A stretch of DNA of 6,833 nt from an uncultured Bacilli bacterium (GCA_910586635.1 CAJUJA010000011.1:21576-28408), one strand, 5' to 3'; counted from the first letter of the stretch, positions 1-6,471 are shown. Numbers and translations are program-made. Notes: generated by a model not told the origin, from the sequence alone.

Positions 1-21
1 TACACGACGCTCTTCCGATCT
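1..21 (+). other. Illumina TruSeq adapter remnant (sequencing artefact)
   Basis: All 21 bases match the 3' end of the TruSeq universal/read-1 primer, which ends in GACGCTCTTCCGATCT. This is established adapter sequence, and no phage or bacterial explanation is needed. Its GC content is far above the AT-rich DNA that follows at once. It marks a raw contig end: genomic sequence begins at about position 22. The final adapter T joins with the AA at 22-23 to make a false in-frame stop for the first gene. Confidence 0.97.
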
Positions 22-23
22 AA

Positions 24-1235
24 AAGATAAGTGATTTAGCTTTGGAAACATCTGTAAGCCTTGATGATGCGGGTAGTAAAATAACTTCTAAAATCGGCAA
101 TATAGTTTCCCAAATTGGAAGCATAGGAGGAAAACTAACAAAGGGAATAAAAATAGCAACATTTGCTGGTATTATAATGACAGGATTAGGATTACTACAA
201 AGTAATTTTGGAGAGCAAATTAACATTATTATTCAAACTGCTATTATAAATGGACCAAAAATTATACAAGGTTTGATTGCAGGTATATTAACTCAACTAC
301 CAACTTTGATTGAACAGGGCAAAAATTTAATTATGAGTTTGCTAGATGTTTTAATAGCAAATTTGCCGACTATAATTGAGGGTGGTTTGCAAATAATTTT
401 AGCATTAGTAACAGGGATTGCCCAAGCACTTCCACAGTTAATACCAAAAATTGTAGAAGTATTATTGTTAATTGTTACATCATTATTAGAAAATATAGAT
501 CTAATAATTGAGGCAGGGATACAGTTGATTTTAGGTTTAACATTAGGGTTAATAAATGCACTTCCGCAGTTGATAGAAAAGATACCAGAGATTATAACAA
601 AATTAGTAGTAGCATTAACAAGTCCTGAAATGTTAATACAATTAGTGGCAGCAGCAATACAACTTATTTTAGCTTTAGCAGGAGGTTTAATACAGGCTAT
701 TCCACAACTTTTGATTATGGTGCCAAAAATAATTTCCAGTTTAAATAAAACATTTTTAGAAAAAATAAAAAATACCGACTGGAAAAAGTTAGGTAAAAAT
801 ATTCTAGATGGTATTTTAAAAGGAATACTAAACGTTGGTAGTTCAGTAAAAAAGGCGGCTAAAAAATTAGTTGAATGTATAAAAGATAATGTTAAATCAT
901 TCTTTGGGATTCATTCTCCGTCTAAATTAATGGAGAACGAAGTTGGTAAATACATTCCACCAGGCATTGCAGTTGGTATCGAGGCTAATACAAAGTCAGC
1001 ACTAAATGCAATTGATTATATGAATGATGAAATATTAAAAAAAGTGGATAGTGCAGTTGCTCTTGAAACAGGTAATATCAATGCAAAAGCTAGTTTAAAT
1101 AGTAATTATATGTATAATTCAGTAATTCAAATTAACGCTAAATTCGATGGAGACGTAGATATGGATAGCTCAAAGGTAGGTCGAATAATAGCACCAGAAG
1201 TTACCAAAACTATTAAAATTGGGGGTTTAAGATGA
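24..1235 (+). CDS. Phage tail tape measure protein, C-terminal part (5' truncated)
   Basis: The tape measure protein fills the tail tube, sets tail length and is ejected with the DNA. Only the C-terminal ~404 residues are visible. The frame is open from the first complete codon after the adapter, and the stop at 21-23 is half adapter, so the TTG at 42 is not a credible start. Counting from that TTG, residues ~35-70 are hydrophobic and ~77-230 carry repeated hydrophobic units ending in ALPQLI or AIPQLL, a pattern common in the membrane-active part of Firmicutes tape measure proteins. Residues ~287-314 contain FFGIHSPSKLMENEVGKY followed by a PPGIAVGIE segment, the conserved C-terminal signature of the family. 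The gene ends in an ATGA overlap with the next tail gene. The family call is secure; the full length is unknown. Confidence 0.92.
   Translation, partial: KISDLALETSVSLDDAGSKITSKIGNIVSQIGSIGGKLTKGIKIATFAGIIMTGLGLLQSNFGEQINIIIQTAIINGPKIIQGLIAGILTQLPTLIEQGKNLIMSLLDVLIANLPTIIEGGLQIILALVTGIAQALPQLIPKIVEVLLLIVTSLLENIDLIIEAGIQLILGLTLGLINALPQLIEKIPEIITKLVVALTSPEMLIQLVAAAIQLILALAGGLIQAIPQLLIMVPKIISSLNKTFLEKIKNTDWKKLGKNILDGILKGILNVGSSVKKAAKKLVECIKDNVKSFFGIHSPSKLMENEVGKYIPPGIAVGIEANTKSALNAIDYMNDEILKKVDSAVALETGNINAKASLNSNYMYNSVIQINAKFDGDVDMDSSKVGRIIAPEVTKTIKIGGLR
258..731 (+). repeat. Degenerate hydrophobic repeats within the tape measure gene
   Basis: The repeats are at protein level. Three clear units begin near 387, 519 and 657 (spacing ~44-46 residues), each reading roughly (I/L)Q-I/L-ILAL, then a glycine-rich step, then A-L/I-PQL, often followed by a PKI or PEI segment. 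Less regular copies with QLPTLI and NLPTII precede them. DNA identity between units is only partial, so these are old, diverged duplications. The alternation of long hydrophobic stretches with Pro-Gln suggests membrane-interacting helical hairpins; that role is inferred. Confidence 0.6.
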
Positions 1236-2785
1236 TAAAGTTAAAGTATTCAACAACTTATTTAAATATTTTGAATGGATATGAGATAACAAAGTCAAGC
1301 CAACAAGTACAGTTTAACGACTTATCCTGTGAATTTACTAATCATAATATGAATGATCTTCCCGAAAAGTATCAAGAGGCAAAAATAGTAGATATTGATA
1401 GCATTGGGATAGAAAAAGTTATTTATACAGGATACGTAAACAATATTGTTTTTGATGAAATGAGAGAGAAAGACGTTGAAGTGATAATTAACATTAGTTT
1501 GCTCTCGCCTATGGCTATGGCAACTTTGAGAACAGCAACTGCTGTAGGAACTTATCGATTACTTGATTTGATACGAGATATAATTTTAACACCTCTTATA
1601 GATGATGGCTTTTTTATACAAGAAATTGATATAACAGACAGGACTATTACAACTAACTTTATTTGTGAAACTATAGAATATTGCATGAATAATTTATCAA
1701 ATAAATTTAATTTTTGGTGGTTTATAGATGAAAACAAAAAAATTTATATTAGAGATATTCAAAAAATGTTCAAACAAAAACCAACATATACTTATGATGA
1801 TAGCAATTTAATACCTGGTTTAGAAAGCATAAAACCGATCGTATCTAGTGATGATTATGCGAACGTTATCAATTTTAAAAATGTTAGGATATATGAATTT
1901 TCTAGGTTAACCTTTAGTAATGAAAGTACATTAGAAAATCATAACCCATTAATTAACAAACAAATCGCTAATTTGAAAAAAGGGGATGTTATAACATTTA
2001 ATCATCCAGTTGACATAAATAAAAAGAACATAATCAAATCAGCTGAAAGCATGGGAATATATGGTGTTAGAACAGCTTTATACATTTTAGGAAAATATAT
2101 AGACAACACAACCTTTGAAACTTATATTCGGATCAATTTTGACAGTGATGAACTTGAAATTTCAGAAAATATTGGATTTGAGGGAAACACTGATTCCAAG
2201 GAAGAATTTTTATTAATTAAAGATTCTTTTTTTAGTAATTTGGTAACAGGTTTCAAATATAATAACGAATCAAGGGTTGTTAAATCTATTACTAAAATAC
2301 AATCTGATAGCATTTTGGTGTGGAATGTCAATAAATTTTTTAACGATAAAGCTATAACAGATAAAAAAGGAAAAATTAGTAATACAGGGATTATCGAAAA
2401 AACAATTAATATGCACGAGTCGTGGAAGACCATTCAAGAATTGAGGGAAATCGGTGTTTCTTATATGGAAAAAAATAGCCTTGAAAAAGATGGAACTATA
2501 GAAGTTAAATTAGATAGATCAAATAATGTGAAAATAGGTAATACAATATATATTGATAAAATGTCAATCAAAAATACTTATGTTATTACTCAAATTAGAG
2601 AGAATTATAGGAATGAGAATGATGATGATTTTATATTAACCTGCAAGAACGCTAATATGTTAGATAATTTTATAGATGTTTTCCGTGGTGAGGAAAAACA
2701 AAACTCATCAGATAAGGTATTTCAAACTTATGTTACTCATTACGTCGAAGAATCAGTTTCTGAGAAACATGAGGTGATTCAATAA
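1232..2785 (+). CDS. Tail-associated / baseplate hub-like protein (gp27/Tal-like)
   Basis: This is probably the tail-tip hub protein that closes the tube and carries the distal tip. It follows the tape measure gene directly, where siphophages encode Dit and Tal. Residues ~1-95 look like a beta-rich barrel domain. Residues ~105-180 contain a helical stretch and then FNFWWFIDENKKIYIRD, resembling the 'F-x-W-x-I-D ... I-x-I/F' strand pattern of gp27/gp44-type hub proteins. YANVINFKNVRIY at ~209-221 and the late DNFIDVFRGEE segment at ~478-487 recur in Firmicutes phage tail proteins. The start ATG overlaps the previous stop by 4 bp and has a weak GGGGG at 1221-1225, so translational coupling is likely. 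No catalytic motif is evident, so I do not call an endopeptidase. Assignment rests on position and motif resemblance. Confidence 0.62.
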   Translation: MIKLKYSTTYLNILNGYEITKSSQQVQFNDLSCEFTNHNMNDLPEKYQEAKIVDIDSIGIEKVIYTGYVNNIVFDEMREKDVEVIINISLLSPMAMATLRTATAVGTYRLLDLIRDIILTPLIDDGFFIQEIDITDRTITTNFICETIEYCMNNLSNKFNFWWFIDENKKIYIRDIQKMFKQKPTYTYDDSNLIPGLESIKPIVSSDDYANVINFKNVRIYEFSRLTFSNESTLENHNPLINKQIANLKKGDVITFNHPVDINKKNIIKSAESMGIYGVRTALYILGKYIDNTTFETYIRINFDSDELEISENIGFEGNTDSKEEFLLIKDSFFSNLVTGFKYNNESRVVKSITKIQSDSILVWNVNKFFNDKAITDKKGKISNTGIIEKTINMHESWKTIQELREIGVSYMEKNSLEKDGTIEVKLDRSNNVKIGNTIYIDKMSIKNTYVITQIRENYRNENDDDFILTCKNANMLDNFIDVFRGEEKQNSSDKVFQTYVTHYVEESVSEKHEVIQ

Positions 2786-3804
2786 TGAAAATAAAAAACG
2801 AATATATAAAAATAAAACTAGAAAATAAAGAAATTAGTTTAAAAAACATGATATTTGATAAGTATTTAGAGTATTTTTTTCAGAGACAATATAACGAGGA
2901 AAAATTATATACTTATGATTCTATTGTTAACATGAGTCATTGTTTTATAAAATTTGATAATTTAGAAAAAGAAATAACTTCTAGTAATCTAGATGAAAAC
3001 GGTGATTCTATTATAACTATCGATGATTTTGATATAGATATAATGGCTACAAATATATCAAATTTGTGGAGTGAAAATTCGACATCAACTATATATGATT
3101 ATAATGTCAAAAAAGGTTTTTGGGATATAAAAAAAGAAGAAACCATTTATGATATTGATGATTACAGAGGTAAAAAAATATATTCATTAGCTTTTGGAAT
3201 GAATGAAGTTTTCGCATGCCTTGATATGTCAAATTATAGTATTTACTTGAATGAAAGTGGGTTTAATATTTCCCGAAAGGATACCTTTTCTAGTGATGCT
3301 AAATGCTTAGGATATGCTTATCCTGTTCATTTGGCGGCAAAAGGAGATGCATATTATTATGTAGATGGAAGGGGAGAAAATTGGAGCTCTAAATATGCAC
3401 AATTGTATTCTGTTGGTTTAGGAAAAGTTTTGGGGAAGATGGATGAAGAATATATTGTAGGAAAAGATATATTCATTAATGAGAAAAGTGATGTAAGTTT
3501 TTCTTTTAATTTTGAAACAGGTTTAGATGATAGTATATATACATCTAATACTTTGTATTGTGATGACGGATTGTTCCCACTTCCTTTTAACGTTAAGACT
3601 GAAATCTATTCTAGAAATGATTTATATTGCAGTGATGAATTACAGCCTAGCGATAGCAATTATAAATATATAATATATAAATATAGACTATGTTACTTAA
3701 CTAGAGGATCGACGATAGAAAAATTAAACGAATTTTATACAATGAGTTTCGAAAATAACGCAAAAGGTCTATTTGAAGTAGTAACAAAATTAGAAAGAGG
3801 TTAA
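2785..3804 (+). CDS. Putative phage tail-tip / baseplate structural protein, unrecognised
   Basis: I cannot name this 339-residue protein. It sits between the hub-like gene and the receptor-binding gene, so a tail-tip or baseplate role is inferred from context. The N-terminus (EYIKIKLENKEISLKNMIFDKYLEYFF, residues ~6-32) has the look of an attachment segment seen in clostridial phage tail proteins. The middle is acidic and aromatic-rich (many Asp, Tyr, Asn), typical of beta-structured appendage proteins. Two similar segments, LYCDDGLFPL (~257-266) and LYCSDELQPS (~280-289), suggest a small internal duplication. No signal peptide or membrane segment is visible. The start overlaps the preceding stop by one base (TAATG) with GAGGTGA at 2771-2777, so it is probably co-translated. 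Confidence 0.55.
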   Translation: MKIKNEYIKIKLENKEISLKNMIFDKYLEYFFQRQYNEEKLYTYDSIVNMSHCFIKFDNLEKEITSSNLDENGDSIITIDDFDIDIMATNISNLWSENSTSTIYDYNVKKGFWDIKKEETIYDIDDYRGKKIYSLAFGMNEVFACLDMSNYSIYLNESGFNISRKDTFSSDAKCLGYAYPVHLAAKGDAYYYVDGRGENWSSKYAQLYSVGLGKVLGKMDEEYIVGKDIFINEKSDVSFSFNFETGLDDSIYTSNTLYCDDGLFPLPFNVKTEIYSRNDLYCSDELQPSDSNYKYIIYKYRLCYLTRGSTIEKLNEFYTMSFENNAKGLFEVVTKLERG

Positions 3805-3821
3805 CTCTTTTTTTGGTGTGT

Positions 3822-3828
3822 AAAGGAG
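3822..3828 (+). promoter_or_regulatory. Ribosome binding site that fixes the receptor-binding gene start
   Basis: AAAGGAG lies 8 bases before the ATG at 3837. An in-frame TTG at 3813 would add eight residues, but it has no ribosome binding site of its own and the AAAGGAG would fall inside the coding region. The ATG at 3837 is therefore the start. Confidence 0.85.
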
Positions 3829-3836
3829 ATGATAAA

Positions 3837-4433
3837 ATGCCAAAATTTAAATGGGAAAATGGTTCAAAAATAGCAGAAGCAAATGTTGAAATAAATGGAA
3901 AAATATATAATATAAATCCAGCACAATTTGAAGGTAAGACTCCGTTGAGTGCACAAAACTTAAATGCAATGCAAGATGAAATTTATAATGATATGTCAAC
4001 TATAAAAGAGCTTTCAAACGAAAATATTGCAGAATACGAAGAAAATCAAGGATATCTAATAAATGAGCAAAATAAACAACTTTTCAATGGTATTATCCCG
4101 CGATACGAAAATTTATTAAATTACTCTAGCGAAGAGGTAGTTGTTGGCACTCACATGGGCAAACCTTTGTATCGTAGAATAATAACTGGAACTTGTAACA
4201 AAACATATGAAAGAACTGATATAAAAGGAATAGATAAAATTGTTAACTATTATGGTGTTTGTCGTGTATCAGGCCAAACGTATGAACAAAATGGAAATAG
4301 ACTTTTTCCATATATCGGACAAAACGTTGTTTTTGCAATAAATAGCTATAACGATCAAAGAATCACTTTTTCTAGCAACTGGGATAACAATTGGTATGAA
4401 TGCACTTTAGAATATACAAAAATAACTGATTAG
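3837..4433 (+). CDS. Short tail fibre / receptor-binding protein
   Basis: This 198-residue protein probably mediates host recognition at the tail tip. The N-terminus contains FEGKTPLSAQNLNAMQDEIY (~31-50), matching the 'TPLSAENLNKMQ' anchor motif widespread in Firmicutes phage baseplate and fibre proteins. A helical linker follows (~50-85). Residues ~97-115 (YSSEEVVVGTHMGKPLYRR) match the common 'STEEVVVGTWIDGKPLYRK' element that opens the C-terminal domain of many tail-fibre proteins. The C-terminal ~80 residues are aromatic- and Asn-rich beta sequence ending in WYECTLEYTKI, as expected for a trimeric receptor-binding head. It lies between the tail-tip genes and the lysis cassette, the normal place for this function. 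The receptor cannot be predicted; the family assignment is good. Confidence 0.75.
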   Translation: MPKFKWENGSKIAEANVEINGKIYNINPAQFEGKTPLSAQNLNAMQDEIYNDMSTIKELSNENIAEYEENQGYLINEQNKQLFNGIIPRYENLLNYSSEEVVVGTHMGKPLYRRIITGTCNKTYERTDIKGIDKIVNYYGVCRVSGQTYEQNGNRLFPYIGQNVVFAINSYNDQRITFSSNWDNNWYECTLEYTKITD

Positions 4434-4448
4434 AAAGGATAAAAAAAT

Positions 4449-4715
4449 ATGGACAATAAATTTGAAACAGAGGTCTTAACTCGGTTAGCAGTCATAGAAA
4501 GCAAACTTGATGGGTATAAAGAAATCAAAAAAATAACTTACTTAAACGAACAAAAATGTAATCAAAACATTGATGACATAAATGATTTAAAAAGCAGAGT
4601 AGATGAATTAGAAAAGAAACCGACAAAAAGATACGATAACATAGTTGCACAAATTATTTCGTTTGTTGTAAATGCGATTTTAATAGTTGTTGCAATTAAA
4701 ATAGGGTTGAAATAA
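4449..4715 (+). CDS. xhlA: XhlA-like holin-associated membrane protein (hemolysin XhlA family)
   Basis: An 88-residue protein with the XhlA layout: a charged, coiled-coil-prone region (~1-60, including NIDDINDLKSRVDELEKK) followed by one C-terminal transmembrane helix (~65-86, IVAQIISFVVNAILIVVAIKI). XhlA of Bacillus subtilis PBSX associates with the membrane and helps the holin export the lytic enzyme. Here the gene lies immediately before a holin and an endolysin, the same xhlA-holin-lysin order. AAAGGA at 4434-4439 precedes the ATG by 9 bases. The next gene's ribosome binding site overlaps this stop codon, pointing to tight co-expression. Lack of an obvious signal peptide is normal for the family. 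Confidence 0.82.
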   Translation: MDNKFETEVLTRLAVIESKLDGYKEIKKITYLNEQKCNQNIDDINDLKSRVDELEKKPTKRYDNIVAQIISFVVNAILIVVAIKIGLK

Positions 4716-4730
4716 AGGAGAATGAAAATG
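4714..4730 (+). promoter_or_regulatory. Ribosome binding site with two nearby in-frame holin starts (M-K-M)
   Basis: AAAGGAG at 4714-4720 is followed by ATG at 4722 (1-base gap) and in-frame ATG at 4728 (7-base gap). Only the second is ideally spaced, so the shorter form should dominate, with a possible minor longer form carrying an extra Met-Lys. This resembles the dual-start arrangement of lambda S (S107 and S105, also Met-Lys-Met). Whether both starts are used here is inference. Confidence 0.5.
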
Positions 4731-4937
4731 AAAGAATTTCTAAAAAAAGATATAGTACAAAGAGTTACAAGAACATTTATTCAAGGTTTTTGTGCTAGTT
4801 TAGTAGTAACGCTTAATTCTACATCAAATTATGATGAAACGTTGCTAAAAAGTGCGTTAATTGGTGCTTTGGCAGGAGGATTATCAGCAGTTATGAATTT
4901 AATAGTAAATAAATTAGAAAATAAGGAGAGTGATTAA
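4728..4937 (+). CDS. Holin, phage r1t-like, two transmembrane segments
   Basis: The holin makes the timed membrane lesion that frees the endolysin. From the ATG at 4728 it has 69 residues (71 from the alternative ATG at 4722). A basic N-terminus leads into TM1 at ~13-30 (TRTFIQGFCASLVVTL) and TM2 at ~39-60 (LLKSALIGALAGGLSAVMNLIV), with a short Asn/Ser/Asp loop between and a charged tail (NKLENKESD). Size, two-helix topology, the Arg-Thr-Phe-x-Gln start of TM1 and the small-residue run in TM2 resemble the Lactococcus phage r1t holin family. It sits between the XhlA-like gene and the endolysin, only 2 bases from the latter. Both termini are probably cytoplasmic, by family analogy. Confidence 0.83.
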   Translation: MKEFLKKDIVQRVTRTFIQGFCASLVVTLNSTSNYDETLLKSALIGALAGGLSAVMNLIVNKLENKESD

Positions 4938-4939
4938 AA

Positions 4940-5767
4940 ATGAAAAAAGGACAGACTAGCATCAGAGGAGGCATAGAAGACTTTCTATGCCCATTTACAG
5001 ACATGTACATAACTCAAGGTTCAAATAGCAATTATTCGCATAAGGGGATAATGGCTAATGATGTTCGAGGTGCTAAAAGTGGCGTTAGATACGATTATTA
5101 TGCACCATGTACTTGTAAGTGTTTAAGAACTTATCCATCAAGTGGACAAGTTATGTGGCAGTCGACTAAAAAGGTTAGATTTGCAAATGGACGAATTGAT
5201 TATGCTACTTTTATGACTGTTCACGATAACACGATGGACGCAAGAGTAGGACAAGTAGTAAGACAAGGATCTAAGTTAGGAAATATGGGAACAAAAGGTA
5301 ATGCAACAGGTGTTCATTGTCATATAGAAGTATCTCAAAGTGCTGATACTTCATGGACAAAAAATCAACATGGAATTTATCATTTTAATCATGAGTACGA
5401 CTTAGACGATTGTTATTTTACAGATCAAACGAATATTATTGATGGAAAAGGTGGTAACTGGAGAACTACTGATAAAGTAAAAGTACAAAGTAGTGCAGAG
5501 AGCAAAAAAAACTATGTTAATTTACCTGGTAATATAGATACATGGAACTTTTATGATATTAATGTGGCCCCAGTAAAAAAGAATGCCAAAGGACAGTTAA
5601 AACCATCAAAATTTGGTGGATTAAGTTATTATGTTTATGAATATAGGGATCAAGGTACTACTGCAGTTATTAATACTGTTCAATTTGGTAAAGTAAAAAT
5701 TTATATTAAGGATACACCTGCTACCATAACAGTTGGGAGTTATCAATATAGCAGTGGAAATCATTAA
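4940..5767 (+). CDS. Endolysin: M23 metallopeptidase with C-terminal cell-wall-binding domain
   Basis: This is a peptidoglycan hydrolase that probably cuts the cross-bridge or stem peptide during host lysis. The N-terminal catalytic domain (~15-165) has the M23 elements: SHKGIMAND with zinc-ligand candidates His34 and Asp41, TVHDN with His95, and GVHCHIE with the His126-x-His128 motif. All expected catalytic positions are present, so it should be active. The C-terminal domain (~172-270) is beta-rich and includes NLPGNIDTWNFYDINVAP and SKFGGLSYYVYEY, resembling a C-terminal domain shared by lysozymes and endolysins of gut Firmicutes and their phages, so wall binding is inferred. There is no signal peptide, consistent with holin-dependent release. 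AAGGAG at 4923-4928 lies 11 bases before the ATG. A tail-associated role is less likely given its place after the holin. Confidence 0.9.
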   Translation: MKKGQTSIRGGIEDFLCPFTDMYITQGSNSNYSHKGIMANDVRGAKSGVRYDYYAPCTCKCLRTYPSSGQVMWQSTKKVRFANGRIDYATFMTVHDNTMDARVGQVVRQGSKLGNMGTKGNATGVHCHIEVSQSADTSWTKNQHGIYHFNHEYDLDDCYFTDQTNIIDGKGGNWRTTDKVKVQSSAESKKNYVNLPGNIDTWNFYDINVAPVKKNAKGQLKPSKFGGLSYYVYEYRDQGTTAVINTVQFGKVKIYIKDTPATITVGSYQYSSGNH

Positions 5768-5801
5768 AAAAGCACTATCTTTTTTTGATAGTGCTTTTTT
5801 T
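5766..5801. terminator. Rho-independent terminator, bidirectional, between converging genes
   Basis: AAAAAAGCACTATC (5766-5779) and its exact complement GATAGTGCTTTTTT (5787-5800) form a perfect 14-bp stem around a seven-T loop, with a T-run ending at 5801. The stem begins inside the endolysin stop codon. The A-run on the left arm gives a matching U-run on the minus strand, and the stem starts 7 bases beyond the minus-strand gene's stop, so it can end both the late operon and the 74-aa gene. Confidence 0.93.
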
Positions 5802-5807
5802 GTGATT

Positions 5808-6032
5808 TTATACTTCGCCAAGCGTTTTTTCTTCTATAAAAAGCCCATAAATAATTTCTTTTATTCTTTCAGGCTTCATTTCTGGAAGTGGCTTATTCTT
5901 TAAAAATTCTTCTGCAAATACTTTTATTTCTTCTTTGCTTTGTTCTAAAATTTGCTCAAATTTGATTTTTCTGTTTTCATATAAGAATTTTGAAAACTCA
6001 TATATAACATTCATAATTTCCATTTTAATCAT
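5808..6032 (-). CDS. Small charged alpha-helical protein, unknown function
   Basis: I do not recognise this 74-residue protein. It is rich in Glu, Lys, Ile and Phe, with long predicted amphipathic helices (~8-46 and ~53-68) separated by a Pro-containing turn (NKPLPEMKPER). There are no cysteines, signal peptide or membrane segments. The start is well supported: an AGGAGG-type site (complement of 6041-6046) sits 8 bases before the ATG at 6032, better placed than the internal Met codons. It opposes the late operon, shares that operon's bidirectional terminator and has its own promoter candidate, so it can be expressed independently of lytic transcription. This is typical of a prophage moron or small regulatory or anti-defence protein; that role is inference from context only. 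The overlapping plus-strand frame has no comparable start signal. Confidence 0.72.
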   Translation of the reverse strand: MIKMEIMNVIYEFSKFLYENRKIKFEQILEQSKEEIKVFAEEFLKNKPLPEMKPERIKEIIYGLFIEEKTLGEV

Positions 6033-6061
6033 AAAAAATTCCTCCTTTTTTGATAGGCTAT

Positions 6062-6090
6062 ATAATATAACAAAATTAAGATATTTGCAA
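6062..6090 (-). promoter_or_regulatory. Candidate sigma-A promoter for the 74-aa minus-strand gene
   Basis: On the minus strand TTGCAA (6090 to 6085) lies 17 bases before TATTAT (6067 to 6062), followed by the ribosome binding site and ATG at 6032. The -10 box matches TATAAT at 5 of 6 positions and the -35 is weaker (4 of 6). The surrounding DNA is very AT-rich, so the exact -10 register is uncertain. Confidence 0.5.
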
Positions 6091-6103
6091 CAAAAACTTT
6101 TAG

Positions 6104-6131
6104 TTGACTTTTTGACTTTTGTAGTTATACT
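6104..6131 (+). promoter_or_regulatory. Candidate sigma-A promoter for the 80-aa gene, with duplicated TTGACTTTT
   Basis: TTGACT (6104-6109) and TATACT (6126-6131) are separated by 16 bases, each matching consensus at 5 of 6 positions. Transcription would start near 6138, just before the GGAGGG ribosome binding site at 6140-6145. TTGACTTTT occurs twice in tandem (6104-6112 and 6112-6120), overlapping the -35 box and spacer, which could be an operator. The -35 boxes of this and the divergent promoter are only 13 bases apart. Confidence 0.6.
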
Positions 6132-6151
6132 ATTTTTTCGGAGGGAAAAGT

Positions 6152-6394
6152 ATGTTATGTAATATTAAATGTGTAGATGAACAAAACTCAAAATGCTTTA
6201 TTAGCGATTGTGAAAATCGAGTGGAGTATAAAGTTTGGCTTGAAATCGCTTGCTGTACAGCTAGTGTTTGTAGCAAACATTTAGAACAATTTGTAAATGA
6301 TATGAATGCTGAATACGATGAGTTAAAAGAAATTTTAGAAGATGAGCAAAAATTAAAAGATAAAAAAGAGAAGTTTAATAACAAAAACAATTAA
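6152..6394 (+). CDS. Small Cys-rich, putative zinc-binding protein
   Basis: I cannot assign this 80-residue protein to a named family. Its first half is dense in cysteine: C3, C7, C15, C20, C34, C35 and C40, plus H43. The spacing C15-x4-C20 ... C35-x4-C40-x2-H43 resembles small zinc-finger or treble-clef-like modules that end in a 'VCxxHL' element (here VCSKHLEQF). The second half (~45-80) is a strongly charged helix of Glu, Lys and Asp that could mediate dimerisation or partner binding. The start is supported by GGAGGG at 6140-6145, six bases before the ATG, and by a good upstream promoter; a terminator follows. It is therefore an independent transcription unit divergent from the 74-aa gene, as in phage accessory loci. 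DNA or protein binding is possible but unproven. Confidence 0.75.
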   Translation: MLCNIKCVDEQNSKCFISDCENRVEYKVWLEIACCTASVCSKHLEQFVNDMNAEYDELKEILEDEQKLKDKKEKFNNKNN

Positions 6395-6419
6395 TAAAAT
6401 GGTAGAGTAAAAAGAAGAT

Positions 6420-6449
6420 ACTATGTTTTCGAGTGAACATAGTTTTTTT
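6420..6449 (+). terminator. Rho-independent terminator after the Cys-rich gene
   Basis: ACTATGTT (6420-6427) pairs with AACATAGT (6436-6443) around an eight-base loop, TTCGAGTG, and is followed by a T-run to 6449. It lies 26 bases after the stop of the 80-aa gene and separates that gene's transcript from the Panacea gene downstream. Confidence 0.82.
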
Positions 6450-6471
6450 GTTATAAATTGGTTAATTGTTA

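Noticed and set aside
2122..2433. 103-codon minus-strand open frame inside the hub-like gene
   Set aside because: It is fully covered by a well-supported operon gene, has antisense-type composition and no start signals.
3805..3820. T-rich run after the 339-aa gene as a possible terminator
   Set aside because: There is no stem before the T-run, and the next gene follows at once with a strong ribosome binding site, so the operon continues.
6101..6120. Possible CtsR-type operator (repeated GTCAA on the minus strand)
   Set aside because: The CtsR site needs GGTCAAA heptads spaced with a 3-base gap (period 10); here the period is 8 and the second heptad does not match.
5935..6162. Plus-strand open frame of 75 codons opposite the 74-aa minus-strand gene
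   Set aside because: It has no ribosome binding site, runs through the divergent promoter region into the next gene's start, and its hydrophobic composition is what the antisense of a Lys/Glu-rich gene gives.
6130..6390. Minus-strand open frame opposite the Cys-rich gene
   Set aside because: Its Ser/Phe/Leu-rich product mirrors the Lys/Glu-rich sense strand, it lacks start signals, and the plus-strand gene has promoter, ribosome binding site and terminator.
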